49,384 nucleotides of DNA from CAYPHJ01 sp964410485 (GTDB lineage Bacteria; Desulfobacterota; Binatia; UBA9968), in NCBI GenBank assembly GCA_964410485.1, contig CAYPHJ010000024.1:1-49384 (forward strand). The letters run 5' to 3'. Of the stretch, positions 24,473 to 33,086 are shown in pieces. The first letter of the stretch is position 1; each line of letters starts with the position of its first letter. A model generated the notes under the pieces. It worked only from the letters and a program-made list of their open reading frames with translations, had not been told where the DNA came from and searched no databases. The position numbers and the translations under genes were made by a program.

Positions 24473-25567
24473 GTGAGCGAGCTTGCGGCAAAAATCGGCC
24501 AATTGCTGATCGTCGGGCTAGAAGGCGAGGTCCTCACGCAAGAAGAACAATCTGCCATCGAGCGCTACGGCTTTGGCGGCTTCATCCTGTTTGGCCGCAA
24601 CTGCCGCGGCCCGGCGCAACTGGCGCGGCTTTGCCGCTCTTTGTGGCAGGCCAGTCCGGCACACCCGCCGTTTGTTGCCATTGACCAGGAGGGTGGCAGG
24701 GTGCATCGTCTACCAGAGCCGTTTGCTCATTTTCCCGCTGCCGAGATCATTGGCCGGAGCAGAAACCCGAAGCTCGCCTACAGCTCGGCGCGCGCCACGG
24801 CCACGGAGCTCGCGCTCGTCGGCATCAACCTCAACTTCGCTCCCGTGCTCGATGTCAACTCGAATCCCATGAACCCCGTGATCGGCGATCGTGCGTTTGC
24901 GTGCAGCGCTGAGGAAGTCATCCGGTTTACGCAGCAATGGATCTCAGGATCGCAAGACGGCGGCATCATTCCGTGCGGAAAACATTTTCCCGGACACGGT
25001 GACACCGACACAGACTCACATCTGGGTCTTCCCATTGTGGGCCGGCCATTGGAGGAGTTAAAGACAACCGAGCTACGACCGTTTGTGCATGCGTGCAGGC
25101 GTGGCATCGCAGCTCTCATGACCGCCCACGTGCTGTTTAGGGCGCTCGACCCCGAATCGCCCGCCACGCTTTCGCGCGCGATCATCGGCAAATTGCTACG
25201 CCGGGATCTCGGTTATGACGGGCTTGTGTTCAGCGATGATCTGGAAATGAAAGCCATCAGCGGCCACTACGGTCCAGAGGAGGCCGCCTTGCTTGCTCTG
25301 CGCGCCGGCGTCGACGTGCTGTTGTATTCCCAAGAGCTTCCCACAGCGATCCGCGTCACGGAGGCGCTCTGCGCCCAGTCCCTCTTCGACCCGGCGCTGT
25401 GTCGCCGCGTCGAGGAGAGCCATCGAAGAGTGAGTGGATTGAAGCGTCGTTGGCTCAAGAGTTTTAACGGCGTAGCCGAAAACGAAGTCGAAACAAGACT
25501 TGTACAGCTCGACCACCGGAGGCCGGTGGACGAGATCATGGCAGCCGGTAAGCAGCGTAATCGATAA
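24473..25567 (+). CDS. nagZ: Beta-N-acetylhexosaminidase, glycoside hydrolase family 3 (NagZ-type)
   Basis: The roughly 364-residue single-domain GH3 enzyme has GFILFGRNCRGPAQL, FVAIDQEGGRVHRLPEPFAH (substrate-binding Asp/Glu-Gly-Gly-Arg), LNFAPVLDVNSNPMNPVIGD, and KHFPGHGDTDTDSHLGLP with the catalytic Asp/His loop. The nucleophile is in GLVFSDDLEMKAI. NagZ removes GlcNAc from anhydro-muropeptides in cytosolic peptidoglycan recycling. Length and lack of a signal peptide fit NagZ rather than large secreted GH3 enzymes. I favour GTG 24473; TTG 24464 in the same frame is possible, and neither has a strong ribosome site. Its 3' end overlaps the convergent gshA by 32 bp. Confidence 0.85.
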   Translation: MSELAAKIGQLLIVGLEGEVLTQEEQSAIERYGFGGFILFGRNCRGPAQLARLCRSLWQASPAHPPFVAIDQEGGRVHRLPEPFAHFPAAEIIGRSRNPKLAYSSARATATELALVGINLNFAPVLDVNSNPMNPVIGDRAFACSAEEVIRFTQQWISGSQDGGIIPCGKHFPGHGDTDTDSHLGLPIVGRPLEELKTTELRPFVHACRRGIAALMTAHVLFRALDPESPATLSRAIIGKLLRRDLGYDGLVFSDDLEMKAISGHYGPEEAALLALRAGVDVLLYSQELPTAIRVTEALCAQSLFDPALCRRVEESHRRVSGLKRRWLKSFNGVAENEVETRLVQLDHRRPVDEIMAAGKQRNR

Positions 25568-26879
25568 CCTTTTTGATATCCCGGTCCAACTCGCCCTCCC
25601 ATTTCTCCAGGAGCACGTCCGCCGGACACTTGCCTTGAAACAGCAAATCTTTGAGCGGTCTCAAGTAAATCGTTTCATCTTCACCGTCGCCGTTGAGGGC
25701 CTTCTGGCGCGCCAATCCCTCCCAACCAATCTGAAACAACTCCTTGGCCAAATCGAGCAAGGAATAACGGTGTATGCGCGCCGCCAAGGCCTGGCGGTGT
25801 GAATCAAGGTAAAGCTGCATGCGCTCGTCCCAACTCCAGCCCTTGACGAGATCCCAAGCGGCCTGGAGACAATCGGATTCGTAAAACACACCCTTGATCA
25901 AAGCGGGCATGGCCGGCATCAGCTCCGGCGGCTGGCTGTCCACCGAGCGAATTTCTATATAACGCTTGATTCTAGTTTCGGGAAACAACGTGGTGAGATG
26001 ATCGGCCCAATCTTCCAAAGTCGCGCGCTGGCCGTTCCAACCGCGTTCCAGATACTGGCGAAAGGTTACACTGGTCATGTCGATGTACGCCCCGTTGCGA
26101 ATGATGAAGTACATCGGCACATCCAGCGCATATTGCACATAATGCGCGAATGACACGTCAGGTAAGAAAGCAAACTTCAGCAGCCCACAGCGGCGCTTGT
26201 CGGTGTCTGTCCAAATGTGCTCGCGGAAGCTACGGTAACCCGTAATCTGCCCCTCGCAAATGGGTGAGTTGGCAAACATGGCGATCAGGATCGGGCTCAA
26301 GCCCATGCCGGCGCGAAACTTCGCCATCGCATCCTTTTCATCACTATAATCGATGTTGGCCTGGACTGTCGCAGTTTGTTTCATCATACGCTGGCCAAGA
26401 CGCCCAACTTTCAGCATGTAGGGAGCCATGATGCGATAGCGTTTTTTCGGCACCCACTCGATCTCATCCAGCCTGCTGACGGGTTGCATCCCAAGGCCGA
26501 GAAAAACCACATTCAGTTCCTCCGCGACCTCCAGCAGCTCTCGAATATGCTGCGTGAATTCTGCGTGCGTACAGTGGATGGTTTCGCACGGCTCGCCGCT
26601 CAGCTCGATCTGCCCGCCGGGCTCGAGGGTGATCTGAGCGGCGCCGCGTGCAAGCGCGATGATATGGCCGTCCTGCTCCTCAGGCTCCCAGCCGTAGCGC
26701 TCGATCAGCTCTCTCAGAATATGCTCGACACCCCCTCGACCAAAATACGGAATGGCTTTGGCCGTCTGGCGGTCAATGCCGACCTTTTCGTATTCCGTTC
26801 CGATGCGCCAGCGTTGCCGCGGTTTTCCGGCATCGTGAAAAAACGCTTCCAACGCATCTGTCCTTTCAATGTCCGGCAT
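25536..26879 (-). CDS. gshA: Glutamate-cysteine ligase, plant/alphaproteobacterial type
   Basis: The 447-residue enzyme makes gamma-glutamylcysteine, the first step of glutathione synthesis. Family signatures are RWRIGTEYEKVGIDRQTAKA (about 23-42), GAAQITLEPGGQIELSGEPC (about 79-98), MKQTATVQANIDYSDEKDAM, and ILIAMFANSPICEGQITGYR. RYIEIRSVDSQPPELMPAMP, with GVFYES following, completes the GCS2/GshA pattern. No gshB is present in the window. Its ATG overlaps the end of mtnA by 14 bp, so the two are probably one transcript. Product acts in the cytosol. The GST gene at 18.4 kb is a potential consumer of glutathione. Confidence 0.93.
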   Translation of the reverse strand: MPDIERTDALEAFFHDAGKPRQRWRIGTEYEKVGIDRQTAKAIPYFGRGGVEHILRELIERYGWEPEEQDGHIIALARGAAQITLEPGGQIELSGEPCETIHCTHAEFTQHIRELLEVAEELNVVFLGLGMQPVSRLDEIEWVPKKRYRIMAPYMLKVGRLGQRMMKQTATVQANIDYSDEKDAMAKFRAGMGLSPILIAMFANSPICEGQITGYRSFREHIWTDTDKRRCGLLKFAFLPDVSFAHYVQYALDVPMYFIIRNGAYIDMTSVTFRQYLERGWNGQRATLEDWADHLTTLFPETRIKRYIEIRSVDSQPPELMPAMPALIKGVFYESDCLQAAWDLVKGWSWDERMQLYLDSHRQALAARIHRYSLLDLAKELFQIGWEGLARQKALNGDGEDETIYLRPLKDLLFQGKCPADVLLEKWEGELDRDIKKVIDYAAYRLP

Positions 26880-27897
26880 GATTGCGAATGTTCTGCTGGT
26901 AAGGGGGTTGAATAATGCCTTTCTCCGTGATGATAGCTGCTACGAGTTCGTGGGAGGTTACGTCAAACGCGGGATTCAGCACTTTGATTCCCTTTGGCGC
27001 GAGCGCGCGCCCAAAAATATGGGATACTTCTTTTGGGTCCCGCTCCTCTATGGGAATTTCCTGACCCGTGGAGCAGTTGAGATCAATGGACGAAATCGGC
27101 CCCGCGACATAAAAGGGGATCCCGTGTCTTTTGGCCAACACTGCAATCGGGTACGTGCCGATTTTGTTCGCCACATCGCCGTTGGCGGCTATCCGATCGC
27201 AGCCGACGACAACCGCATCGATTTTACCCTTTTGCATCAAGTATCCGACCATACTGTCGGTAACCAGCGTCGCCGTGATCTTTTCTTTTTTTAGCTCCCA
27301 GGCCGTCAGTCGCGCGCCCTGGAGAAAAGGTCGTGTTTCGTTGACCCAGACCTCCACCTGCTTACCCGACTCCTTCAGCGCGCGGATGACCCCGAGGGCC
27401 GTGCCGTAACCGGCCGTTGCCAGAGCCCCGGCATTACAATGTGTCATAATGCGCCGCGCGTTGCGAAGCAGATGGGCGCCGTGTTTTCCCAACTCCTTAT
27501 TAGCGGCAATATCCTCCTTATAGATCTTTTGCGCTTGCTCTTTGAGCAGCCGCCTGACGACCTCTATTCCCCGACCCCGGTTCTCCGTATAAACACTGCG
27601 CATCCGCTCCAGGGCCCAGAATAGATTGACGGCGGTCGGTCGGGTCTTGGATAAAGTCATCAGAATACGCTCGAACTCCCGGTCAAAATACTTGTCCGGA
27701 GCGCGCACCGCGCCAAGGGCCACACCCATGGCTGCGGCCACACCAATGGCAGGGGCTCCACGGATTACCATCCGGCGAATACAGTCGGCAACTTCCGGAT
27801 AAGTGTCGCAAACCCGATACACCTCCTTCTCGGGGAGGACGCGTTGATCGAGAATGATGACCTTATCTTCTTTCCACTGGATGGTTCTGACAGCCAT
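26866..27897 (-). CDS. mtnA: S-methyl-5-thioribose-1-phosphate isomerase
   Basis: The 343-residue protein of the eIF2B-related family converts methylthioribose-1-phosphate to methylthioribulose-1-phosphate in the methionine salvage pathway. Signatures are IRGAPAIGVAAAMGVALGA, TAVNLFWALERM, THCNAGALATAGYGTALGVI (catalytic Cys), NETRPFLQGARLTAWEL, VVGCDRIAANGDVANKIGTY (catalytic Asp) and PISSIDLNCSTGQEIPIEER. Length and motifs are complete. The start is ATG 27897. It is upstream of gshA with overlapping ends, linking sulfur salvage with glutathione synthesis. Confidence 0.95.
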   Translation of the reverse strand: MAVRTIQWKEDKVIILDQRVLPEKEVYRVCDTYPEVADCIRRMVIRGAPAIGVAAAMGVALGAVRAPDKYFDREFERILMTLSKTRPTAVNLFWALERMRSVYTENRGRGIEVVRRLLKEQAQKIYKEDIAANKELGKHGAHLLRNARRIMTHCNAGALATAGYGTALGVIRALKESGKQVEVWVNETRPFLQGARLTAWELKKEKITATLVTDSMVGYLMQKGKIDAVVVGCDRIAANGDVANKIGTYPIAVLAKRHGIPFYVAGPISSIDLNCSTGQEIPIEERDPKEVSHIFGRALAPKGIKVLNPAFDVTSHELVAAIITEKGIIQPPYQQNIRNHAGH

Positions 27898-27964
27898 GAC
27901 AAGTCTTTGATTTGGACAGAGACCGAGTATATTAACTGCAAGAAGTTAGCGTCAAGGGCTGCTG

Positions 27965-28219
27965 GTGGATTTCTATCTCGTACTTGGTTACCTGACGGGC
28001 CTTCTGCTCGTCAAACCCGACATGTCACCCAACACGGTGCTGCACACGGCGGTGTTGGTTCACCTGCTAGATGCGATTCTCTGCCGGGTCATCGCCGGCC
28101 AAAGCGGCCGCCACAAAAACCTCTGGACGGCCGCAGGATTGATTTTCGGTATCTGGGCTCTGGGAACCTTGTTTTTTTTGCCCGCCAAAGAGTGTCCGCC
28201 AGACAAAATAAGCCCGTAG
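27965..28219 (+). CDS. Small hypothetical membrane protein
   Basis: The 84-residue frame starts at GTG 27965 with aaggg 9 nt before it. Hydrophobic spans are LVLGYLTGLLLVK, HTAVLVHLLDAILCRVIA and AAGLIFGIWALGTLFFLPA. It lies between divergent mtnA and the convergent isomerase-like gene, and its end lies 16 bp from that gene's stop. Not recognised as a known family. The coding character is plausible but unproven. Confidence 0.5.
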   Translation: MDFYLVLGYLTGLLLVKPDMSPNTVLHTAVLVHLLDAILCRVIAGQSGRHKNLWTAAGLIFGIWALGTLFFLPAKECPPDKISP

Positions 28220-28234
28220 GGGTTAAACTTGCCG

Positions 28235-28996
28235 CTACACAGTCGGGGCGTAATTTCCACTGAGCAAGAGACCGCCGCCCGCAACGGGATTGTCAATCTT
28301 CAAAATATGATAAGTCAGCCACATCTCGGCCGCTAGCGCCCAAACAACTTTGGTTTTTAAATCACGCTCGATCAATTCGATTGCAGGCGCCGCATCCCAG
28401 CCGCCACCGTTGATGTAAACGGCATCGACGGTCGGCAAAGCGAGCAAGCCTTTCTTGCAGTGTCGATAAACATCCATGTAAGAGACCTCATCCAATGCCC
28501 GCAGCGAGGTCGTATACAGATTCGAGCTTCCCCCGCCCCGAGTCAAACCATCCATCAACTCTGACTTGATGCCAAAACGGGAAAAGTAATTTACAATCGC
28601 CTCATTCAGCTCGTTGCCGTAATAGGTCGCAACCGCGACTCTCTGAACACCCAGAGTCTTGAGCGCGATTGCGTGCGGTTCCATCGGGGTAACCACCGGA
28701 AGACCGATTCTACGCGAAAGATCCGCCGCCCACTCGCGTTCGAAATCCAGGCCTTTGAGCAAAAACGGCGGTGTGCCGCTCACTGAAACAATATCGCAGC
28801 CGACCTCCTGCAACTGAACCGCCAGCTCCCCCGCCCGCTTGAAGCCTTCGAGAAAACTCTCTCTCTGCTCGCTACGAAATCCAATGAAAGTTGGGACAAT
28901 CTCAACGCCGTCGGGCGCGTGTTTGTACCAATAGGCAAAGGATTTTCCGCGATGAGTCGGTTTGATTAAACCGATCCGAGCTCGCCATGCAACCAT
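28235..28996 (-). CDS. Maleate isomerase/arylmalonate decarboxylase-like protein, catalytic cysteines not conserved
   Basis: The 253-residue protein has the Asp/Glu racemase-superfamily layout: RIGLIKPTHRGKSFAYWYKH, ELAVQLQEVGCDIVSVSGTP, PVVTPMEPHAIALKTLGVQR, VAVATYYGNELNEAIVNYFS and a C-terminal DAVYINGGGWDAAPAIELIE. In characterised members a Cys follows the strand now reading SVSGTPP, and a second Cys lies where INGGGWD occurs. Here neither is Cys; the only cysteines (about 75 and 178) are elsewhere. The protein may use other residues or bind ligand only. A strong gaaggaggg precedes ATG 28996, which rejects an 81-nt longer start. It is divergent from ttuB-ttuA. Confidence 0.78.
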   Translation of the reverse strand: MVAWRARIGLIKPTHRGKSFAYWYKHAPDGVEIVPTFIGFRSEQRESFLEGFKRAGELAVQLQEVGCDIVSVSGTPPFLLKGLDFEREWAADLSRRIGLPVVTPMEPHAIALKTLGVQRVAVATYYGNELNEAIVNYFSRFGIKSELMDGLTRGGGSSNLYTTSLRALDEVSYMDVYRHCKKGLLALPTVDAVYINGGGWDAAPAIELIERDLKTKVVWALAAEMWLTYHILKIDNPVAGGGLLLSGNYAPTV

Positions 28997-29171
28997 TTGA
29001 GATCCCTCCTTCGGCAATCTGGTCGATGACTCCTCGTACCACAGAGCGGCTACGCAAGCCACCTTCCGCTTCCGCAAGGCACGAACACAGCGAGGCTACG
29101 GCGCAACCACAGTACAAACTGGCACCCGGAGTTTTTCTTGAGTCGCCGGCATGCTATCTGTTGAATAAGGT

Positions 29172-29369
29172 ATGCGGGTCATCATCCGAAATCCCAAACG
29201 ACGTGAGGTCGAGTTGACGGGTAAGCACCGGGTGCAAGACGTGCTGCGCGAGCTTTCCCTTAACCCTGAATCGGTGCTGGTTATTCGCCGAGGCGAAATG
29301 CTCACTCGCGACGAAATGGTCGACGCAGATGATACAATAGAGATCCTATCGGCGATCTCGGGAGGGTAG
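29172..29369 (+). CDS. ttuB: TtuB-like ubiquitin-fold sulfur carrier
   Basis: The 65-residue beta-grasp protein begins MRVIIRNPKRREVELTGKHR and ends ILSAISGG with the terminal Gly-Gly needed for adenylation and thiocarboxylation. It is placed 2 nt before the TtuA-like tRNA thiolase, whose ribosome site overlaps the Gly-Gly codons. In Thermus, TtuB carries sulfur to TtuA for 2-thiolation of tRNA position 54. The pairing makes this role far more likely than MoaD or ThiS. The adenylating enzyme TtuC (MoeB-like) is not in the window. Confidence 0.88.
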   Translation: MRVIIRNPKRREVELTGKHRVQDVLRELSLNPESVLVIRRGEMLTRDEMVDADDTIEILSAISGG

Positions 29370-29371
29370 CC

Positions 29372-30316
29372 ATGCGTTGCATCAAGTGCACCGGGAAAGC
29401 GGTCATCGAGCTACCCAGGCACAGCTCGGCGTTTTGCAAGCCCCATTTCCTCGACTACTTCACCAACCAGATCAAGCGCGCGATCTTACGTCACGAGATG
29501 TTTTCCCGTGACGATCGCATTTTGGTCGCGGTGTCCGGCGGCAAGGACAGCCTCACGCTATGGCACGTGCTTTCGCGCTTGGGATATTCCACCGCCGGTC
29601 TTCATATTCATCTTGGGATCGGCGCCTATTCGGATACCTCCTACCACAAGAGCGCGCGCTTCGCGCACGATCACGGCCTGGAGCTCGTCGCTGTCAATCT
29701 GCACGAACGCTACGGCCTGGGAGTACCGGAAATTTCCAGTACAGTGCGGCGCGTCCCGTGTTCAGCGTGCGGCTTGAGCAAGCGCTACATCTTGAACAAA
29801 GAAGCGTTTGATCGGGGCTTTACTGTGATCGCCACCGGCCATAACCTGGACGATGAGGCCGCCACATTGCTGGGCAATATTCTCCACTGGCAAATCGAGC
29901 CTCTCACGCGGCAATCTCCGGTTTTGGCTAGCAAGGGGAAAAAACTCGTGAAACGAGTCAAGCCGCTCTTCACGATCACCGAGCGGGAATCGGCTGCTTA
30001 CGCCCTGCTCTGTAACATCGATTTCATCGAGGAGGAATGCCCGAACGCCTATCGCGCGAAATCGCTTTTATACAAGGACGTGCTCGATCGCATAGAAGCA
30101 GAGTCGCCTGGAACAAAACAGAGATTCTTGACGCATTTTCTCGACAAGGCCAGGTCTCACTTCAAGAACGGGGTGGATGCGGTTGTGCTCAAAGAATGCG
30201 CTATGTGCGGCGAGACGACTACTGCCGAGATCTGTGCCTTCTGTCGGCTCTGGCAGCAAGCGCGCGAAGTTAAGGAAGGGCGCGTCGCTGAAAGGAGCAC
30301 AAAAGCTGGAAGGTAA
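29372..30316 (+). CDS. ttuA: TtuA-like tRNA 2-thiolation enzyme (TtcA/TtuA superfamily)
   Basis: The 314-residue protein has an N-terminal zinc site (C3-x2-C6 with C22 and H25), PP-loop SGGKDS (55-60), and the three cysteines that hold the catalytic 4Fe-4S cluster, C130 and C133 (PCSACGLSKR) and C223 (EECPNA). A second zinc ribbon near the C-terminus (CAMC...CAFC, about 284-298) completes it. Cysteine spacing is essentially that of Thermus TtuA. The enzyme activates U54 of tRNA by adenylation and receives sulfur from TtuB. The ATG at 29372 follows gggaggg. It forms an operon with ttuB. Confidence 0.92.
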   Translation: MRCIKCTGKAVIELPRHSSAFCKPHFLDYFTNQIKRAILRHEMFSRDDRILVAVSGGKDSLTLWHVLSRLGYSTAGLHIHLGIGAYSDTSYHKSARFAHDHGLELVAVNLHERYGLGVPEISSTVRRVPCSACGLSKRYILNKEAFDRGFTVIATGHNLDDEAATLLGNILHWQIEPLTRQSPVLASKGKKLVKRVKPLFTITERESAAYALLCNIDFIEEECPNAYRAKSLLYKDVLDRIEAESPGTKQRFLTHFLDKARSHFKNGVDAVVLKECAMCGETTTAEICAFCRLWQQAREVKEGRVAERSTKAGR

Positions 30317-30340
30317 CATACCCGAAAAACCACGGCTGCA

Positions 30341-30763
30341 TCAGCTTTCAATCGTCAGACTGCCGTAATCACACCGGACACGCTTCAGATTAGTCCGCAG
30401 CGGGACACCCTTGTTGCGGAGCAGTAAATCCACGTCCAAAATAATCTTATCATCGCGGAAATCCAGCATGTGCAGGGTGCCGGCTATCGCTCGCAAGAGA
30501 TACCCTTTGGCCAGAGCCAGGCTCAAAATGCCGCTCTTCAGTTTCTCCAGCGTCACCAAGATTTTCCCTTCCGAGACCGAAAGCCGCCAGAGAGTTTCGA
30601 AAGGAATTCGAACTGCCGTTTCGTATGTGCCGCTGACGCGAATTCCTTCTGGCAAAACCGCAATACGCAGATCGCGTATGTTACGTATCTGCGGCACGAA
30701 ACCTGCTGTCAGCTCATTCAAATCGCTTTCCGTCACCACGAACCTGAGCGCTTGGATTTCCAT
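30341..30763 (-). CDS. Conserved hypothetical protein, beta-rich
   Basis: The 140-residue protein starts at ATG 30763 with gagagaag upstream. It reads as alternating strands (IQALRFVVTESDLNELTAGF, LRIAVLPEGIRVSGTYE, IILDVDLLLRNKGVPLRTNL) with no signal peptide and a single helix region LALAKGYLLRAIAGTL. The pattern is faintly like lipid-binding DUF2993/LmeA-type domains, but I cannot assign it. It is convergent with ttuA, 24 bp from its stop. Confidence 0.6.
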   Translation of the reverse strand: MEIQALRFVVTESDLNELTAGFVPQIRNIRDLRIAVLPEGIRVSGTYETAVRIPFETLWRLSVSEGKILVTLEKLKSGILSLALAKGYLLRAIAGTLHMLDFRDDKIILDVDLLLRNKGVPLRTNLKRVRCDYGSLTIES

Positions 30764-30807
30764 ATAGCTTCTCTCGCGTCAAGTACGCTCTCGATGCAGT
30801 AGAATTA

Positions 30808-31682
30808 TTGACGAGCCTATTATTATGTCAAAACTTTGAACGCAACTCTCGAACCAAAAGATTCCTCGCGCCAAAACGCCCAAGCAAAGATAAAGGCCAA
30901 GCGGAAACGTTCAACTGCTTCGCTTGTTTCAGCCTGAAGCGTGGCGGCCCTCCGGGTTCGAACCTTTTCTGTTCGGCCCGCTCATTAATACTTCGCCCGT
31001 CTAGCCTGCGACGATCCCACAGAAACTGTTGATAACTTGTGGATTACTGGGCTTTAACCGTCGATATAGAAGCAGATCCACGTGGGATGCTGTCAAATTG
31101 CCCAAAAGAACGGCAGCCTAAATCACGTAAAATCAGTTGCTTGTCTCTTTTTTACACTCCGGTAACCGGATCATTTTTTGATACTTTTTGTCCCACTATT
31201 GAGACGCGGGCCACTTAAGTATGCGAGTCTACGTGATTTTCTCGAAAGTTGGTTTGTATCAGTTTTACGACACGCGGTTCGGAACCGGACCCTTTTTTAC
31301 TGGTTTTAACGTCTCCGTTATTTTGCAAAATGGTCGAATGGCACGCGCGACGATTCGTTTAGGGGTTTCTACTTGCCAAGCCGCATGTAAGTCGAATTAA
31401 CAGCCCTCGTCGTGGTTTGTTTGAGATTGTAAATTAACGACTTGCCAATAGAGTTACGGCGGCGCAGAAATCTCCTGTACATATGCTTGACACTTTCTCC
31501 AACAACAAAACGAGCGTGCCATGTGAAATTTCATAAGTTTTCTTTGCTGGCGCAAATATTGCCTCGGCCTATGGGCGCGCCGCTCAGGAAAGTTGCTCTT
31601 TATTCTTTAGTTTGGTCACGCTTGCGCGTCGAATCGGCTCGACATCCCATCCATGCCGCCGCACGGGTGGAAACAATTAACC
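30808..31682. other. AT-richer region without recognisable genes
   Basis: Almost 900 bp with visibly lower GC than the neighbours, no frame with family resemblance and frequent T-runs (31148-31200, 31290-31330). A single DnaA-box-like word (cttgtggatta, about 31039) follows ctgttgataa. Near 30861-30900 there is ctcgcgccaaaacgcccaag filler similar to that at 47190-47215. It may hold remnants or a noncoding RNA, but nothing can be supported. Confidence 0.4.
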
Positions 31683-31988
31683 ATGGAATCATTTGGATAT
31701 ATCTTGCCTGAAGGAATTATACTCCTGTTCGTCTTGCTTCTGGGGCTTGGAATCGTGTCGCTGCGGCGCAAATTGAAAGGAGAACGTGCCTTCACAAGGC
31801 GAGATTATCGGCTGTTTTTTGGCCATTCACGCGAAAAGATGTCATTTCATTCGTTGGCCAAAGCAGTTATTCTCTTTTCCTTCTTTGCCGCACTCGAGGT
31901 TCTGGTCCTTGCCCCTTTGGGCGCCGCGATACTGTCCACTGTAATGATCGTCACCCTTCTGGCAGTTGTGAGATTCACATTGATGTAG
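31683..31988 (+). CDS. Small hypothetical membrane protein
   Basis: The 101-residue frame from ATG 31683 has hydrophobic helices at about 9-25 (EGIILLFVLLLGLGIVSL), 56-75 (AVILFSFFAALEVLVLAPLG) and 78-98 (ILSTVMIVTLLAVVRFTLM). The connecting segment RRKLKGERAFTRRDYRLFFG is basic, predicting a cytoplasmic loop. The ribosome site is weak. No family was recognised. It lies in an AT-richer accessory stretch. Confidence 0.45.
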   Translation: MESFGYILPEGIILLFVLLLGLGIVSLRRKLKGERAFTRRDYRLFFGHSREKMSFHSLAKAVILFSFFAALEVLVLAPLGAAILSTVMIVTLLAVVRFTLM

Positions 31989-32179
31989 AGCCGACATTCG
32001 TTGGCTTGATGTAACGACCATTGCACAACTTTGTCGACTTCTGTCCAACAATGCGGCGTTGGGAAACTCCGCTATAAACTGCGGGTTCTGGGAGTGAAAA
32101 GATAACTTGCCGTAAAACCTTCGTTTGCACCACGTTTTACGTCGGGCACAACTGTTGCTTCCGGAGTTGCTCGATTCCG

Positions 32180-32416
32180 ATGATACGATATCTAAATCGC
32201 CGTAAATGTCCCCGATGTTTTCACGAGTTTGTAGTAATCCTGCTGGCCGCCACTGCGCGCATCCATTCGATCAAAGGCTTTTGCGGCAGATGCGATTACC
32301 ACATTGCATGGGATCTCATCCGCGGGCGCGCCCGAGCGCTGGAACTCTTCGGTCGCCTCCAAAGTTCGCCGGGACCGGGCCGCGCAGTTAGATCTAAAGA
32401 GGTGAGTTATGAGTGA
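32180..32416 (+). CDS. Small zinc-ribbon hypothetical protein
   Basis: The 78-residue protein has two C-x-x-C knuckles, CPRC (residues 10-13) and CGRC (35-38), that would bind one zinc ion. A hydrophobic stretch FVVILLAA lies between them and a helical basic tail follows. Its end overlaps the start of the next gene by 8 bp, so the two probably belong together. Function unknown. Confidence 0.55.
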   Translation: MIRYLNRRKCPRCFHEFVVILLAATARIHSIKGFCGRCDYHIAWDLIRGRARALELFGRLQSSPGPGRAVRSKEVSYE

Positions 32417-32684
32417 GATTGATCAAGCAACCGAGCCCGAACGAAAGTTGTGGGCCTATGTTCTTCTTCAAGCTGTGACCGATATGAAGGGGCGAGACTT
32501 AGCGGCGCGATCCGCGCGTGCGTGGCTCACCTCTCGAGACAAAACGATCGGCAGCCTTGAATGGATTTGCCACCATATGTCTCTGGACCCGGATGCCGTA
32601 CGCGAAGCCGTGTTGAGCAACAAGGCTTCGGAGTTACACGCCTCAATCGCCAGTCAATTGGAGCAACCGACCCGCGCTGCGTGA
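32409..32684 (+). CDS. Small conserved hypothetical protein, helical
   Basis: The 91-residue protein starts at ATG 32409 with gaggtgag just upstream. The sequence RKLWAYVLLQAVTDMKGRDL, ARAWLTSRDKTIGSLEWICH, MSLDPDAVREAVL is a recurring helical pattern that I associate with small proteins encoded near phage or integrative-element cargo, though this link is from memory. No catalytic motif. The overlap with the zinc-ribbon gene suggests co-translation. The following 400 bp (32685-33086) has no gene that I can support. Confidence 0.65.
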   Translation: MSEIDQATEPERKLWAYVLLQAVTDMKGRDLAARSARAWLTSRDKTIGSLEWICHHMSLDPDAVREAVLSNKASELHASIASQLEQPTRAA

Positions 32685-33086
32685 CTGGCCCATCACTTGT
32701 GCATCTTCTGACTCCTTTCTGATTCGGCCTTTCCTGAATACACCCGCCTCGACTTGCAGTTCGAGATTCGAGGCTCAGCGTTGGGAAATTCCCCATTCCG
32801 CGCTTGAATGTGTGTAGCTTCACCGTCCGTTGGCGCTTCTTCCGCGAGCCTGATGGCTTGATTGCCATGTGCACTCATGGCCGCTCCGGGATAACGCGTT
32901 GGGTGCTCGGAAGCGTCCGTCACGGAAAAAGTGGTGCGTCATTCAAGTGCTCGTGATTCGAGGAAGCAAAGAGGCGCGCCAGGGCTCAACGCGCAAATCG
33001 GCCGGACCTTGAAGATTGAACTTTGAACTGTTGAACTATAACTATAATTGTCGGTTGGCATCGAATCTAGCCGGAGATTATGTTAG
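32685..33086. other. Gene-free stretch
   Basis: No supported frame. Near 33010-33042 it contains TTGAAC-type filler (ttgaactttgaactgttgaa), the same word family as at about 640 and 44516. Confidence 0.4.

Noticed and set aside
31028..31050. DnaA-box-like words suggesting an origin
   Set aside because: Only one imperfect box, and no dnaA, dnaN, parAB or clear AT-rich unwinding element.
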